From: Vibrio renipiscarius
GTDB taxonomy: Bacteria; Pseudomonadota; Gammaproteobacteria; Enterobacterales; Vibrionaceae
Reading direction: 5' to 3'
Length of the DNA: 64,000 bases
Assembly (NCBI RefSeq): GCF_000827885.1
Contig: NZ_JTKH01000006.1
Coordinates: 124,001 to 188,000 of the forward strand
In this document: one piece after another, positions 1 through 10,624 of the stretch
Layout: every line of letters starts with the position of its first letter
Numbering within the stretch: the stretch's first letter is position 1
The notes under the pieces: model-generated
Seen by the model: only the letters and a program-made list of their open reading frames with translations
What the model was told of the DNA's origin: nothing
The model's database searches: none
Translations under genes and position numbers: made by a program

Positions 1-68
1 TCATCTTCTTGAAGTAGTAGTGCTTTACCAATAGCAATACCAGGAGATGCTAGGATGCCTGAAATCAT
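1..68 (-). CDS. ptsI: PTS enzyme I, N-terminal fragment (runs off the window)
   Basis: Only the first 22 codons are present, reading MISGILASPGIAIGKALLLQ, which matches the conserved start of phosphoenolpyruvate-protein phosphotransferase (enzyme I). The protein passes phosphate from PEP to HPr at the head of the sugar phosphotransferase system in the cytoplasm. The ATG is at 66-68 on the minus strand and follows a good ribosome site, AAGGTAAGG. It lies 137 bases downstream of ptsH on the same strand, the usual ptsH-ptsI order. The identification rests on a short stretch plus its neighbour, but both agree. Confidence 0.93.
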   Translation of the reverse strand, partial: MISGILASPGIAIGKALLLQED

Positions 69-157
69 AGCCTTACCTTAAATTGGTCAACTTTAAACGG
101 GAGAAATATGGATGCGCTAACGATTATGTTTAGCTTATTTTTTGCCCTATTTCCAAC

Positions 158-187
158 AAAGCCACTTTGTTTTCACAAAATGGCTTT
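158..187 (-). other. Inverted repeat between ptsH and ptsI
   Basis: Arms at 158-170 and 175-187 pair over about 12 of 13 positions with a four-base loop. There is no run of U after it on the minus strand, so it looks more like an mRNA stability or partial attenuation element than a full terminator. ptsI would still be read through from ptsH. Confidence 0.45.
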
Positions 188-205
188 TAAAAATAGGAGA
201 CCGGA

Positions 206-463
206 TTAGTGTAGTTGGTCCATTAGAGCAACTAGGTGGTCTACAGCTTGCTGTGCTTGTGGGCCTTCTGCTGAGATTTGAACTACTGTGCCTTTAACTA
301 GGCCAAGAGTTTGCAGTTTGAAAAGGCTTTTTGCGCTAGCGCTTTTACCGTTTGAAGTCACAGTGATGTCCGCGTCGAAAGCTTTTGCTTCTTTTACGAA
401 CTGTGCAGCAGGACGAGTGTGAAGGCCATTTTCTGCAGTGATTTCAACTTGCTTCTCGTACAT
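206..463 (-). CDS. ptsH: PTS phosphocarrier protein HPr
   Basis: This 85-residue protein is the full usual length of HPr. It carries phosphate from enzyme I to the sugar-specific enzymes II in the cytoplasm. His15, in the motif GLHTRPA, is the phosphorylated residue, and Ser46, within KSASAKSLF, is the conserved regulatory-site serine (in Gram-negative bacteria it is normally not phosphorylated). It is first in the ptsH-ptsI operon. The start has only a weak ribosome site (GGGG six bases upstream), but it gives the conserved N-terminus [15 protein letters not shown] box lies just upstream. Confidence 0.97.
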   Translation of the reverse strand: MYEKQVEITAENGLHTRPAAQFVKEAKAFDADITVTSNGKSASAKSLFKLQTLGLVKGTVVQISAEGPQAQQAVDHLVALMDQLH

Positions 464-486
464 TTTGTATACCCCAATTAATTTAT

Positions 487-492
487 ATTATA
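487..492 (-). promoter_or_regulatory. Possible -10 box for ptsHI
   Basis: TATAAT on the minus strand, about 24 bases upstream of the ptsH start codon. No convincing -35 hexamer lies 16-18 bases further upstream, so if real it may need an activator such as CRP. This is inferred from position and motif only. Confidence 0.35.
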
Positions 493-707
493 GATAGTTT
501 ATTCATCAGATCTAGCTTAACGGTTTCTGAAAGCGGCTTCTATAAACACGCCATCATTATTTGTTGAAACTGATGCTGATTACAAATATTGCAGTAACGA
601 CTGAAACATTAAACCGATCATTACTGTTTAAAAGTCGTTTGGCAATATTATTTTGAAGCCAAAAATAAAACATTACTGATATTACCAAAGGTGTGGCGAG
701 GATCAAC

Positions 708-735
708 AAAAAAGCCCCTGCATGGGGCTTTTTTA
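708..735 (-). terminator. Rho-independent terminator of cysK
   Basis: A GC-rich hairpin (AAGCCCC/GGGGCTT around TGCAT) is flanked by A-runs and T-runs. It lies about 25 bases after the cysK stop codon on the minus strand. The flanks would allow it to act in both directions. Confidence 0.85.
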
Positions 736-760
736 AACGAAAAATTGATTTGGATACGTA

Positions 761-1729
761 TTACTGTTGGTTCTCTTTTTCCGTAAAGACGTCTGCAAAT
801 AGCGCTGTACTTAGGTAACGCTCACCGGAACTTGGTAATACGACTACAATTGTTTTTCCTTTAAATTCAGGTAGTTCTGCAATTCTGTTTGCGGCAACAA
901 CCGCCGCACCAGATGAAATGCCAGCAAGAATACCTTCTTCTTCCATGAGGCGTTGAGCCATCGAAATTGCGTCTTCTGATGTTACGGCTTCAACACGGTC
1001 TAAAAGTTCTAAATCGAGGTTTCCTGGGATAAAACCAGCACCGATACCTTGAATTTTATGTGGCGCAGGCTGAATTGCTTCACCGGCAAGTGCTTGTGCG
1101 ATCACTGGCGATTCTGCAGGTTCAACGGCCACTGACAAGATTGCTTTGCCTTTTTCACCTTTGATATAACGGCTTGTACCGGTAATCGTACCGCCTGTAC
1201 CCACACCCGCAACGATGACGTCAACATCACCATCTGTCGCATCCCAGATCTCAGGTCCGGTGGTTTTTTCGTGAATTTCAGGGTTTGCTGGGTTATTAAA
1301 TTGCTGTAGAAGCAAGTATTTATCAGGATTGCTAGCAACAATTTCTTCTGCTTTAGCAATGGCGCCTTTCATACCTTTTGCCGCTTCGGTCAGTTCCAAA
1401 TTTGCGCCTAATGCTTTTAATAGCTTACGACGCTCAAGGCTCATTGATTCAGGCATGGTTAACGTTAGTTTGTATCCACGTGCGGCTGCAACAAATGCCA
1501 GCGCAATACCCGTGTTACCACTTGTCGGTTCTACTAACTCGATACCGGGTTTTAGTGTGCCTTTCTTTTCCGCATCCCAAATCATGTTTGCACCAATTCG
1601 GCATTTCACACTGAAGCTTGGGTTACGTGCTTCAATTTTAGCCAGCACGTTGCCGTTGCTTACTTTGTTTAAACGTACAAGTGGCGTGTTACCGACGGTC
1701 AGTGAATTGTCTTCGTAGATTTTGCTCAT
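761..1729 (-). CDS. cysK: Cysteine synthase A (O-acetylserine sulfhydrylase)
   Basis: This 322-residue PLP enzyme makes L-cysteine from O-acetyl-L-serine and sulfide in the cytoplasm, the last step of sulfate assimilation. The PLP lysine is Lys42 (NPSFSVK). The substrate-binding loop TSGNTG and the phosphate-binding GTGGT are both present, as is the C-terminal SSGAAV motif. The length is normal for CysK, and the C-terminus lacks features of the CysM isoform. The ribosome site AAGGAT sits 7 bases before the ATG. cysZ lies upstream on the same strand, which fits a shared role in sulfur assimilation. Confidence 0.97.
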   Translation of the reverse strand: MSKIYEDNSLTVGNTPLVRLNKVSNGNVLAKIEARNPSFSVKCRIGANMIWDAEKKGTLKPGIELVEPTSGNTGIALAFVAAARGYKLTLTMPESMSLERRKLLKALGANLELTEAAKGMKGAIAKAEEIVASNPDKYLLLQQFNNPANPEIHEKTTGPEIWDATDGDVDVIVAGVGTGGTITGTSRYIKGEKGKAILSVAVEPAESPVIAQALAGEAIQPAPHKIQGIGAGFIPGNLDLELLDRVEAVTSEDAISMAQRLMEEEGILAGISSGAAVVAANRIAELPEFKGKTIVVVLPSSGERYLSTALFADVFTEKENQQ

Positions 1730-1922
1730 AGTCTGATCCTTGATTCGTTAGCAATTTGCTGAGATATCGAAAATTAAGGATATCGCGCAAACAGATTTGT
1801 TTATTGATTTTGTTAAGAGATTAGGACAGTAAAAAAATCTAGAGAAGGATTAAAAAGTTATATCTTATTAACTTGACGGTCCTCGCAAAGAAATTTTTCT
1901 AAGCTGGAACTCATCCTTTTCT

Positions 1923-2660
1923 CTATTTTTTAAACTCGGCAACCCACATCGCCGTCGCACCGCATACAGCAACAGGCATTACAATCAGGTTAAGAATAGG
2001 AATCGTGGTGAAAACGCTCACTAGAACGCCAAATCCATAGGCTTTGCCTTGTTTTTGTTTCAAATTGTAACGCATGTCATTAAAGCTGATTTTATGATTA
2101 TCAAAGGCGTAATCACAGTATTGAATGGCGAGAATCCATGCAGTGAAAATAAACCATAAGATAGGGCCGATGGTTTGACCTAATGCTGGGATGAGCAGCA
2201 ACAGGAAAAGGCCAATCGCTTTTGGCAATATATAAACAAGTTTACGCCATTCGCGCGCGAGTATGCGTGGGGTGTCTTTGATGACGCTAAGCATACCGTC
2301 GTCATTGATCTTTGCTCCGGTGAGGTGTTCTTCGACTTTTTCGGCCAGTAAGCCATTAAACGGCGCGGCAATAAAATTCGCCAGTGTGCTAAAAAAGTAC
2401 GAAAACGTTGCCAGAATAGTAAGAACTAGCAGAGGCCAAAGTAGATAACTTAGCCACGACAAAAATTCAGGCAATTGTCCCATCCAAGAAGAAATCCAAC
2501 GATCAAGATGAGAAAAGAGATAAAAGAGTGCACCGCCGACTAGAATGATATTAGCCAGTAATGGCAAGATAACGAATCGACGGATTTCAGGGCTTAACGC
2601 CAGTTCGATGCCGTAAAAGAAATAAGCAAACCCTGAGCGTTGTGTTGTGTTATTTTTCAT
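1923..2660 (-). CDS. cysZ: Sulfate transporter CysZ
   Basis: A 245-residue inner-membrane protein of the CysZ (EI24-like) family, which supports sulfate uptake for cysteine synthesis. The N-terminus SGFAYFFYGIELALSPEIRR is typical of the family. Several hydrophobic segments are visible, at about residues 25-50, 70-100, 145-175 and 210-240. It is transcribed toward cysK, with a gap of about 190 bases that may contain a separate cysK promoter. The start ATG at 2658-2660 gives the standard N-terminal length. Confidence 0.93.
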   Translation of the reverse strand: MKNNTTQRSGFAYFFYGIELALSPEIRRFVILPLLANIILVGGALFYLFSHLDRWISSWMGQLPEFLSWLSYLLWPLLVLTILATFSYFFSTLANFIAAPFNGLLAEKVEEHLTGAKINDDGMLSVIKDTPRILAREWRKLVYILPKAIGLFLLLLIPALGQTIGPILWFIFTAWILAIQYCDYAFDNHKISFNDMRYNLKQKQGKAYGFGVLVSVFTTIPILNLIVMPVAVCGATAMWVAEFKK

Positions 2661-2860
2661 AATGACTTTTTGAGTAGAAAATGACCTTCTTTTATCTTAA
2701 CAAGAAAGAAGCGTGTCCAAAATCACAATATTAGCGGAACTTCTCACATTAATTTGTTCTAAAACCCTAGTGAGTTTTGGTAGAGTTGGTTGCTAACCGT
2801 TTTAATAAACTTAGCGATAGTAGCAAATTGGTACTTTGGCTAAGCAAATGAGAGCAAAAG

Positions 2861-3922
2861 ATGCAGGAATTGCGATTCGTACTCATCGTGGTAGGCGTAT
2901 TAGCCATCGCCGCTTTGTTATTCCACGGTCTGTGGACGAGTAAAAAAGAAGGTAAGTCTAAATTTGGTGATAAACCGTTAGGCAAATTAGATGTGGAAGG
3001 CGATGAGATAGCCGAACGCAGCGCTGAGCGTACTTTTTCTCCAGAAGACGATTTTGATGTTATCCGTAAAGAGCGTAAAGAACCGGTGTTATCGGCAGAG
3101 CCTCTTTTGGCTGATCCGTTAGTGTCTGATCCGCTTACCGAAGGGTATATCGACCCTATCGAAAGACACTATTCTGAACCGAGCGCGAAAGCACACGATT
3201 TTGACCTTCGTATGGGGGCGACGTCTGCTCAAAACCCTGCTCCTGGGGCGATGGTGACTGACATCGATCTTCAAGAGGAATTGCCGAAAGAAGACGTAAG
3301 AGTTACTGAACGCGCTTATTCGTTTGAAGCTGATTTACCTTCTATGTCTGCTCTGGACACGACGGTAGTAGATATCCCTGTACCCAAGAGCGTTCCTCAA
3401 AAAGTAGACAATCAGCTTGTAGATAGCCAAGTTGTAGAAAGTAGTGAGCCCTCGCCGATTGTTGACGAGCCAGAAGCCGTTGAACCTCAACCCGAACCAG
3501 AAATGCAAGTGATCGTGTTAAATGTTCATTGCACGGGTGAGAACGCATTCATTGGCACCAAATTGTTCGATAGTATGGAGCAAAATGGCTTGCTATATGG
3601 TGAGATGGATATCTTCCACCGCCATGCCGATTTGTCGGGTACCGGTAAAGTGCTTTTTAGTGTGGCCAATATGATGCAGCCAGGGACATTAAAACATGAT
3701 GATCCTGCTGATTTTAGCACCAAAGGTATTTCGTTCTTTATGACGTTGCCGTGTTTTGGCGATGGTGAGCAAAACTTTAAACTAATGCTGAAAGCGGCAC
3801 AGCAGATTGCAGACGATCTTGGGGCAAATGTTTTGGATGATGCGCGCAATCTGATTACGCCTAATCGTTTAGATGCTTACCGAGCTCAAATTAAGCAGTT
3901 TAAAGCCGCACAACACCACTAA
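2861..3922 (+). CDS. zipA: Cell division protein ZipA
   Basis: A 353-residue bitopic membrane protein that anchors FtsZ to the inner membrane at the division septum. Residues 5-27 form the single N-terminal membrane segment, followed by a basic patch (SKKEGKSK). Residues about 40-215 are a long acidic and proline-rich linker. The C-terminal 135 residues (from about [14 protein letters not shown]) are the globular FtsZ-binding domain. It is divergent from cysZ and followed by ligA, the common gamma-proteobacterial order cysZ-zipA-ligA. Confidence 0.96.
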   Translation: MQELRFVLIVVGVLAIAALLFHGLWTSKKEGKSKFGDKPLGKLDVEGDEIAERSAERTFSPEDDFDVIRKERKEPVLSAEPLLADPLVSDPLTEGYIDPIERHYSEPSAKAHDFDLRMGATSAQNPAPGAMVTDIDLQEELPKEDVRVTERAYSFEADLPSMSALDTTVVDIPVPKSVPQKVDNQLVDSQVVESSEPSPIVDEPEAVEPQPEPEMQVIVLNVHCTGENAFIGTKLFDSMEQNGLLYGEMDIFHRHADLSGTGKVLFSVANMMQPGTLKHDDPADFSTKGISFFMTLPCFGDGEQNFKLMLKAAQQIADDLGANVLDDARNLITPNRLDAYRAQIKQFKAAQHH

Positions 3923-3939
3923 AACACACTCGTTGTTTT

Positions 3940-3970
3940 TCAAAGGCTCCTTATTTAGGGGCCTTTTTCG
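3940..3970 (+). terminator. Terminator after zipA
   Basis: Arms AAAGGCTCC and GGGGCCTTT with a loop of about seven bases, followed by a T-run. It lies about 20 bases after the zipA stop. Confidence 0.75.
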
Positions 3971-4054
3971 TTTCCAAAGGGGTAATACTTGAGAATCTCA
4001 AATCAGGCGGTCATACTCCCACCATTCGTTTATTGCCTCTCGAACATTGAGTGA

Positions 4055-6067
<2,013 letters not shown>

Positions 6068-6085
6068 GTTGAGACTCGCCAATAA

Positions 6086-6118
6086 GCGCTCTACCAGTAG
6101 GTAGGGCGTTTTTTTTTG
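6086..6118 (+). terminator. Terminator after ligA
   Basis: A ten-pair stem (GCGCTCTACC/GGTAGGGCGT, one G-U pair near the middle and one at the base) with a four-base loop is followed by about ten T residues. It lies about 20 bases past the ligA stop. Confidence 0.88.
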
Positions 6119-6570
6119 TTCAAAATTAAATCGGTGATATTTGCTTTTTGGAGGATAAAAATAGAACCGTGACCGAAATCAAATTACGTGTTGCTGGATG
6201 TGAACCGATAGAATAGTGCGACGAGCTTCAAATTGATCGCGCCTCCGTTTTGCTTAAAGTGTTGTTTTGTAATGGTTATTTTTGTTTTTGTGAAAGTTCA
6301 AAACATCCTTGCGATCTGGATCACTACTTTTGGAAAAGTATGCATTAGCTCATATTTTTTTATAAAGAAATTAAGTTCTGATTGATGTTTTTTGTTGCGA
6401 AGTTAGTCTAGGTGACATGGATACACGAGGTGTATGCCGTAGTTTTAAAATCAAAATTAATCTAAACGGTAATTGAGATTTTATAAAAGTTTATCTTCTT
6501 CCTTCGGCGGCCAAACTTTAGGAAGAGGAAACGAAAAACAGCTATATCCCATTTTTTAGGAGTTTTTTCC
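6119..6570 (+). other. Long non-coding leader upstream of the first porin gene
   Basis: About 450 bases with no credible gene. It is AT-rich and probably contains the porin promoter and a long 5' untranslated region. A small hairpin is visible near the end (TTCTTCC around 6496-6502 with GGAAGAG around 6521-6527). The strong ribosome site TAGGAG at 6558-6563 precedes the start. I could not pick a confident -35/-10 pair. Confidence 0.5.
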
Positions 6571-7680
6571 ATGGACAAATTTTTCAAACGCACTCTTGTA
6601 TGTGCGGCAGTAGCATCAGCAGCAATGGCTGGTTCTGCTAACGCAGCAATCGAGCTACACGGTAAAGCTGTTCAGCTTTACGGCCAAGCGGCTGGTTCAT
6701 ACCAGATCTGGACTCCAGAGGCTGAAGGTAAAGATACTACTGCTAGCGTAGAAATTGAATCACGTTTAGGTCTACGCGGTACAGTTGAATTTGCAGACTT
6801 CGCTCCAAATTTTATCTACCAAATCGAAACAGGTAACGCGGATCACGCTGCTGCTTCATGGTCTTCTGAGGCTGGTATTCTTGGCGGTCGTGACACTTGG
6901 TTAGGTCTAGATTTTGAAGGTATGGGTTCTATCAAGTTCGGTCGTCAATTAGTTGCTGCATACAACTATGTCGACTGGCCTCACACTAACCCTGGTCTAG
7001 GTAACGTATTTGACTGGTACAACCCTACTGGTGCTGCTATCGAAGCTCGTACAGACCACGTCCTTCGTTGGGACTCTGCAAACTTTGATGGTTTCAATTA
7101 CCAAGCGTCTTTAAGCGCTATGGATAAGAGTGTTGATGGTGTAGCGGCAAGTATTGCAGCTTCTTACACTCAAGAGATGTTTACTGTACATGCGGGTTAC
7201 TACGCGAGCAGTTCATACAACACAACAGAGACAACGAAAGATTCTTGGGCTATTAATCAAACGACAGGTGTTAACGAGTTAACACCAGGAAAAACAACAA
7301 CTACTGAAAATGGCGATGGTTCATTCGCTATCGTTGGTGGTCAGCTATACTTAGACGCGTTCACGCTAAGCGCTGCTTACAAAATGGTTGATAACGGCGT
7401 AACTGGCAACAGCCAAGACTCTGTTTCTGCAAGCGCTCAATACGTAACAGGAAACTGGTTGTTTAAAACCGGTTACTCAAAAGCATTCGAAGCTGATGAA
7501 GACGTAGAAGTTGTTGCTGGCGTATTTAACAAAGCAGAAGCACAAGCTATTACTGGTCGAGTGATGTACATGCTACCAAGTACTGTTATCTATTTCGATG
7601 TTCGTAACTATGATGTGAACGGCGATGATGATTCTGGTGACGGTACGCGCACAATGCTAGGCATGGAATACTACTTCTAA
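6571..7680 (+). CDS. Outer-membrane general porin (first copy)
   Basis: A 369-residue outer-membrane beta-barrel that should let small hydrophilic solutes diffuse across the outer membrane. The signal peptide covers residues 1-25 and is probably cut after SANA. The mature protein has alternating amphipathic strands, the Gram-negative porin segment FEGMGSIKFGRQL, and a terminal phenylalanine (GMEYYF), the signal for BAM-mediated insertion. The V-D-W-P...NPGLG...DWY segment is shared with the second porin at 27445-28584. It lies ahead of a DUF2057 gene, separated by a hairpin. It resembles Vibrio OmpU/OmpN-type porins, but I cannot assign a specific name. Confidence 0.9.
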   Translation: MDKFFKRTLVCAAVASAAMAGSANAAIELHGKAVQLYGQAAGSYQIWTPEAEGKDTTASVEIESRLGLRGTVEFADFAPNFIYQIETGNADHAAASWSSEAGILGGRDTWLGLDFEGMGSIKFGRQLVAAYNYVDWPHTNPGLGNVFDWYNPTGAAIEARTDHVLRWDSANFDGFNYQASLSAMDKSVDGVAASIAASYTQEMFTVHAGYYASSSYNTTETTKDSWAINQTTGVNELTPGKTTTTENGDGSFAIVGGQLYLDAFTLSAAYKMVDNGVTGNSQDSVSASAQYVTGNWLFKTGYSKAFEADEDVEVVAGVFNKAEAQAITGRVMYMLPSTVIYFDVRNYDVNGDDDSGDGTRTMLGMEYYF

Positions 7681-7718
7681 GCCTTGTCTTATAAGTTAGT
7701 CTAACTGTCTTAAATTGC

Positions 7719-7749
7719 ACGAGCACTCATTCTGAGTGCTCGTTTTTCT
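7719..7749 (+). terminator. Terminator between porin and DUF2057 gene
   Basis: A perfect 11-pair stem (ACGAGCACTCA/TGAGTGCTCGT) with a three-base loop and a T-run. It ends only about 16 bases before the next start codon. Read-through past it would give lower expression of the downstream gene than of the porin. Confidence 0.85.
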
Positions 7750-7765
7750 TATCAGGAGATTATAA

Positions 7766-8536
7766 ATGAAGGTAATAAAAACCTTATTAGCTATTGGTGT
7801 AATGACGGCTTCATTCGCTCCCCACGCAGAAGTTGGACTGAATTTTCATCGTGATCTATCGCCAATTATTGTCAATGGTGAAGGGATGGGGTACGCACTA
7901 TTTTCTAACTCAGAGCACACGTTAGACAATGGCACAAATCAAATAGTGTTTCGCATGTCTCGATTGATTGAAAATGGTGGTGAAAGAGATAAATTTAATT
8001 CAGACGCATTTGTTCTAAGTTTTGATGCTGAAGATATTGATCTTCGTTTAGAGCCGGTGATGCGAGTATTACGTGGAAGTGATGGCATTGAGTTTAACCG
8101 CAACCCTAAAGTTGCTTTAGTTGATGAAGCAGGGAATCATATTAAATTCACAATAGATACATTACCTGCAGGAAAAGCCCTGATCCGAGATTATGAAAAA
8201 GACTTGGTGAATTACAATAAAGTTAATGGCATTGCTACTGAGCAGGCTGAATTAGCGGTTGTACAAGCAGTTGCAGCTACTGAAGCGGCGCCAGTTGTTA
8301 AAGTCGTGACGGTGAACACCGGTGAAGTAGGCCCTGTTTCTATGATTCAGTATTGGATGGAAAAGGCAACACCTGTTGAGAATGATAAATTCATGACGTG
8401 GGCATTCGAAAATCGTGCGTTAGATTCAGTGAAACCTATCGAAGGATCCCAAGCGCTAAATATGCTGGGGTACTGGTATAGCGAAGCAAAAGTAGATGAA
8501 AGAAAAAAAATTCTTGCTTGGTTGATAAGCCAGTAA
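7766..8536 (+). CDS. DUF2057 (UPF0319, YccT-like) secreted protein, long form
   Basis: A 256-residue protein with an N-terminal signal peptide (MKVIKTLLAIGVMTASFAPHA) and a DUF2057 domain over about residues 22-145. The family motifs VNGEG, LDNGTNQIVFRM and RDKFNSDAFVLSFD are visible. E. coli YccT/CsgI, a family member, acts in the periplasm on curli assembly; whether that applies here is unknown. An Ala/Val-rich stretch (about residues 155-190) leads into a C-terminal extension not seen in the 199-residue paralogue at 28729-29325. It lies just behind a porin gene, as does that paralogue. Its start has a good ribosome site, CAGGAG. Confidence 0.85.
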   Translation: MKVIKTLLAIGVMTASFAPHAEVGLNFHRDLSPIIVNGEGMGYALFSNSEHTLDNGTNQIVFRMSRLIENGGERDKFNSDAFVLSFDAEDIDLRLEPVMRVLRGSDGIEFNRNPKVALVDEAGNHIKFTIDTLPAGKALIRDYEKDLVNYNKVNGIATEQAELAVVQAVAATEAAPVVKVVTVNTGEVGPVSMIQYWMEKATPVENDKFMTWAFENRALDSVKPIEGSQALNMLGYWYSEAKVDERKKILAWLISQ

Positions 8537-8550
8537 AAACTAAATCTGAA

Positions 8551-8583
8551 GAGGCCCTAGCACTCATCGAGTATTAGGGCCTC
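8551..8583 (+). terminator. Hairpin after the DUF2057 gene
   Basis: Arms GAGGCCCTAG and TTAGGGCCTC form a GC-rich stem about 14 bases after the stop. There is no strong T-run, so it may act as a weak terminator or a 3'-end stabiliser. It also lies downstream of the convergent small gene. Confidence 0.55.
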
Positions 8584-8614
8584 TCAACATCTAGTGTTCA
8601 TAGCTTAGTTCTTA

Positions 8615-8800
8615 TTAATACTTACGTTTGCCACCATTTTGCTTACAAATTTCACTTGGGATGTAATCGGTAGAGCCATCTGGATATTGACAATCTACCC
8701 AAGGTCCGCGTGCAGAACTAGGGCTAGACGTTGAACCAGCATTGGCAAAGAACGAAAAAGAAAGTAGCGCAGTACAGATTAGAGCAATAACAGTTTTCAT
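8615..8800 (-). CDS. Small secreted protein of unknown function
   Basis: A 61-residue ORF with a clear Sec signal peptide (basic MK start, hydrophobic core ALICTALLSFSFF, cut probably after ANA). That leaves a mature peptide of about 40 residues. It contains two cysteines (WVDCQYPDG and SEICKQNGG), likely to form one disulfide in the periplasm, and a basic tail (GGKRKY). A strong ribosome site, AAGGGG, lies 9 bases before the ATG. I do not recognise the family. The signal peptide and ribosome site argue that it is a real gene. Confidence 0.75.
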   Translation of the reverse strand: MKTVIALICTALLSFSFFANAGSTSSPSSARGPWVDCQYPDGSTDYIPSEICKQNGGKRKY

Positions 8801-9003
8801 AATAAATCCCCTTTATTTTTGCGAGTCATCTCAAATTTCTGAGATAGTTTTAGTATGAAACAAGATCGATAAAGATCAAAAAAAAATGATATTTTTCTGC
8901 AATAAATAACTGAAACATATGATTGATTAGGTATTTAGATAGGAAAATAGTCTTTTGAGCAAAAAGGGGATGATGAGGATTTATTATTGATATTGTTGTA
9001 AAT

Positions 9004-9030
9004 AAAAAGGAGCGTTATACTCCTTTTTAT
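9004..9030 (-). terminator. Terminator of the qmcA/NfeD-like unit
   Basis: Arms AAAAAGGAG and CTCCTTTTT around a seven-base loop, located about 15 bases past the stop of the NfeD-like gene on the minus strand. The flanks would allow termination in both directions. Confidence 0.75.
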
Positions 9031-9044
9031 ATTATCGATGACAA

Positions 9045-9494
9045 TTAATTTGGCTTTATTATCAACGTGATACCGTCAATGTTGACCACTTTTACCACGC
9101 TTCCTTCAGGTAACGCCTGTTCGCAATAGGCAGACCACGTTGAATCTGCAATTCGAATACGAGATTTACCAGCAGGTATACCCTCTTCAAGGGTGACAAC
9201 CGTGCCAATCAGTTGCTTTTCTTTTTGGTTCAGCGTTCTCGAAGCGTCACTTGCCTTATCTTGCTTGAGTTGGCGTCGCCACCATAGCCAAGTGGTGGCC
9301 AGTGAAAACACAGCAAAGGAAACCCATTGAAGCTGCCAGCTCATTGGTAACCAAGAAAGCAGTAAGCCGACTAATAGCGCTGAGATGCCAAGCCAAAGCA
9401 GATAACCTGCCGCCCCGAGCAATTCCGCCGCTAAAAAAGCCAAGCCTAATGCTAACCAATGCCAATGAGTGAAATTATCGAATAGTTCAATCAC
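9045..9494 (-). CDS. NfeD-like (YbbJ-type) membrane protein
   Basis: A 149-residue short NfeD family protein. Hydrophobic segments at about residues 12-45 and 48-70 make the membrane part. The C-terminal 65 residues (from about GTVVTLEEGIPAGKSRIRI) form the soluble OB-fold domain. Short NfeD proteins pair with stomatin/prohibitin-like SPFH proteins, and the gene is directly downstream of qmcA, 42 bases away. The start codon is GTG: the in-register ATG two bases upstream leads straight to a stop. Confidence 0.88.
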   Translation of the reverse strand: MIELFDNFTHWHWLALGLAFLAAELLGAAGYLLWLGISALLVGLLLSWLPMSWQLQWVSFAVFSLATTWLWWRRQLKQDKASDASRTLNQKEKQLIGTVVTLEEGIPAGKSRIRIADSTWSAYCEQALPEGSVVKVVNIDGITLIIKPN

Positions 9495-9536
9495 ATTTTT
9501 ACTCTAGTTGATGGGATAGTAAACGCTCTGCTAAGG

Positions 9537-10457
9537 CTATTTCTTAGGTTCTTGCTTGAACATTTCTGCAATGCCAGCGACAGAGCCCATTAATCCTGTT
9601 GCTTCTAATGGTAGCATAATGATCTTACCATTTTCAGCCTGACCGATGGCTTTGAGCGCTTCGGTGTAACCTTGGGCAATAAAGTAATTGACGGCTTGCA
9701 TGTCGCCTTGAGAAATAGCGTTAGAAACCATTTCTGTTGCTCTTGCTTCTGCTTCTGCGGCACGCTCACGTGCTTCTGCTTGTAAAATGGCGGCTTGTTT
9801 TGCCCCTTCCGCTTTAAGAATATCAGACTGCTTGTGGCCTTCTGCTTTTAATATCTCAGCTTGACGTACACCTTCCGCTTCAAGAATGTCAGCACGTTTA
9901 TTACGCTCTGCTTTCATTTGCGCATTCATGGCCGCGGTCAGATCAGCGGGTGGTTGAACGTCTTTGATTTCAATACGGGTGACTTTGACGCCCCATGGGT
10001 TCGTCGCTTCATCGACAATCGCTAAGAGTTTGACGTTTATTTGGTCACGCTGGCTGAGCATTTCGTCCAGCTCCATTGAGCCTAAAACGGTACGCATATT
10101 GGTTAAGGTGAGGTTGCGAATCGCATGGACGAGATCGTTGACTTCATAAGCGGCTTTGGCCGCGTCAATCGCTTGCACAAAACAGACCGCATCGATGGTG
10201 ACGTTCGCGTTGTCACGAGAGATCACTTCTTGTGCTGGAATATCTAGCACACGCTCCATCATATTGATGCGATGGCCAATGCTATCGATGAATGGAATAA
10301 TAAAGTTTAGGCCGGGTTTTAGAGTGTGGGTATAGCGGCCAAAGCGCTCAACGGTCCAATGGTTTCCTTGAGGTACCGTTTTGACACCTGCGTAGATAAA
10401 CGCAATGACAACGAGGACGAAAATACCGGTAGTAATGAGTGAATAGTCAATGGGCAC
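9537..10457 (-). CDS. qmcA: SPFH/band-7 membrane protein QmcA
   Basis: A 306-residue stomatin-like protein. An N-terminal membrane anchor (about residues 6-27) is followed by an SPFH domain (about 30-190). A long helix follows with repeated units of the type ILKAEGxKQ at about residues 195-240, likely a coiled coil for oligomer assembly. SPFH proteins organise membrane microdomains and often regulate FtsH-type proteolysis; the precise role here is inferred. The GTG start is preceded by AAGGAAATC. The operon-like arrangement with the NfeD-like gene is typical of this family. Confidence 0.93.
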   Translation of the reverse strand: MPIDYSLITTGIFVLVVIAFIYAGVKTVPQGNHWTVERFGRYTHTLKPGLNFIIPFIDSIGHRINMMERVLDIPAQEVISRDNANVTIDAVCFVQAIDAAKAAYEVNDLVHAIRNLTLTNMRTVLGSMELDEMLSQRDQINVKLLAIVDEATNPWGVKVTRIEIKDVQPPADLTAAMNAQMKAERNKRADILEAEGVRQAEILKAEGHKQSDILKAEGAKQAAILQAEARERAAEAEARATEMVSNAISQGDMQAVNYFIAQGYTEALKAIGQAENGKIIMLPLEATGLMGSVAGIAEMFKQEPKK

Positions 10458-10566
10458 AATGATTTCCTTATTTCATAGTTTGTACCATTGTTGCTCAATA
10501 AAGCAGCAACAACAAACTTAGAAATGAGAGATCTACCGCTATTTGACGAAAACCATCCAAACAAAT

Positions 10567-10590
10567 TAGGGCTGGAATCATCCAGCCCTA
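10567..10590 (-). terminator. Hairpin after ybbN
   Basis: A perfect ten-pair stem (TAGGGCTGGA/TCCAGCCCTA) with a four-base loop, about 35 bases after the ybbN stop on the minus strand. The following sequence is T-rich but interrupted, so termination may be partial. Confidence 0.6.
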
Positions 10591-10624
10591 ACATTGACGC
10601 ATTGCGAGTAAACGTGCTGATACT

